Of a DNA stretch of 5,197 nucleotides, positions 5,132 through 5,197 are shown piece after piece; position 1 is the stretch's first letter; every line of letters starts with the position of its first letter. The translations under genes were made by a program, and so were the position numbers. The notes beneath the pieces were generated by a model. The model had not been told where the DNA came from. It saw only the letters and a list, made by a program, of their open reading frames with translations, and did not search any database. This DNA comes from Methanomicrobiales archaeon (GTDB lineage Archaea > Halobacteriota > Methanomicrobia > Methanomicrobiales > JACTUA01): the NCBI GenBank assembly GCA_028678905.1, contig JAJRCO010000294.1, forward strand, positions 1 through 5,197. Direction: 5' to 3'.

Positions 5132-5197
5132 ATGGTATCTGGCAGAAACAGTCCACGGACTAAAGAATTCGATCAGAAATTCCCTGTCATATTCTTA
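5132..5197 (+). CDS. Possible start of a further plus-strand gene, cut off by the window edge
   Basis: An ATG ten bases after the hydrolase stop opens a frame of 22 codons that reaches the window end without a stop, beginning MVSGRNSPRTKEF. AGGA (5121-5124) lies seven bases before it and could serve as a ribosome-binding site, overlapping the hydrolase TAG. The stretch is too short to identify a product or to show coding bias, and a frame this short is often open by chance. The minus strand also has possible gene ends here (a TGA at 5173-5175), so a convergent neighbour is the main alternative. Confidence 0.25.
   Translation, partial: MVSGRNSPRTKEFDQKFPVIFL

Noticed and set aside
5151..5160. 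Short palindrome GTCC-AC-GGAC in the last spacer
   Set aside because: A four-base stem with a two-base loop and no T run is too weak to call a terminator or operator.
1..5197. CRISPR array, tRNA, rRNA, insertion sequence or defence system
   Set aside because: No spaced direct repeats, no cloverleaf-like segments, no transposase motifs or terminal repeats; the window is filled by housekeeping-type genes.

Overview
The window looks like an ordinary chromosomal stretch of a methanogenic euryarchaeon, most likely from the Methanomicrobiales or a near relative. This is inferred from the proteins and signals and was not checked against any database. The supporting evidence is an archaeal/eukaryotic-type replication pair (PCNA clamp and the iron-sulfur large subunit of primase), A/T-rich TATA-like elements upstream of genes, strong archaeal Shine-Dalgarno sequences, a moderately GC-rich base composition and tight gene packing. 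No phage, transposon, CRISPR array, tRNA or rRNA is visible.

Layout. Positions 1-1772 (minus strand) hold a replication operon: pcn (sliding clamp) followed three bases later by priL (DNA primase large subunit). The 3' end of priL runs off the left edge of the window. Positions 1773-1881 are a 109-bp divergent intergenic region with a near-palindromic A/T core that can be read as a TATA box in both directions, and a 20-bp imperfect inverted repeat. Positions 1882-3342 (plus strand) hold rlmE (23S rRNA 2'-O-methyltransferase, FtsJ family) followed three bases later by moaA (GTP 3',8-cyclase, radical SAM, molybdopterin synthesis). A 62-bp gap with a T-rich element follows. Next come an unrecognised 169-residue protein gene (3405-3914) and, 14 bases after its stop, an M20-family metallohydrolase of the ArgE/DapE type (3929-5122). 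The junction between these two is filled by a perfect 8-bp hairpin and a T8 run that ends directly at the start codon of the hydrolase. The last 75 bases hold the remaining spacer and a possible beginning of another plus-strand gene.

How the genes relate. Clamp and primase both act at the replication fork and are probably co-transcribed and translationally coupled. RlmE acts in ribosome maturation. MoaA starts the pyranopterin cofactor needed by the molybdenum/tungsten formylmethanofuran dehydrogenases and formate dehydrogenases of methanogens. The hypothetical protein and the M20 hydrolase appear to form a translationally linked pair of unknown joint function. I see no evidence for a novel multi-gene system. 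The points most worth a second look are the hairpin junction at 3906-3928, the shared promoter region with its inverted repeat, the MoaA that lacks the C-terminal Gly-Gly of the bacterial enzymes, and the unidentified 169-residue protein.
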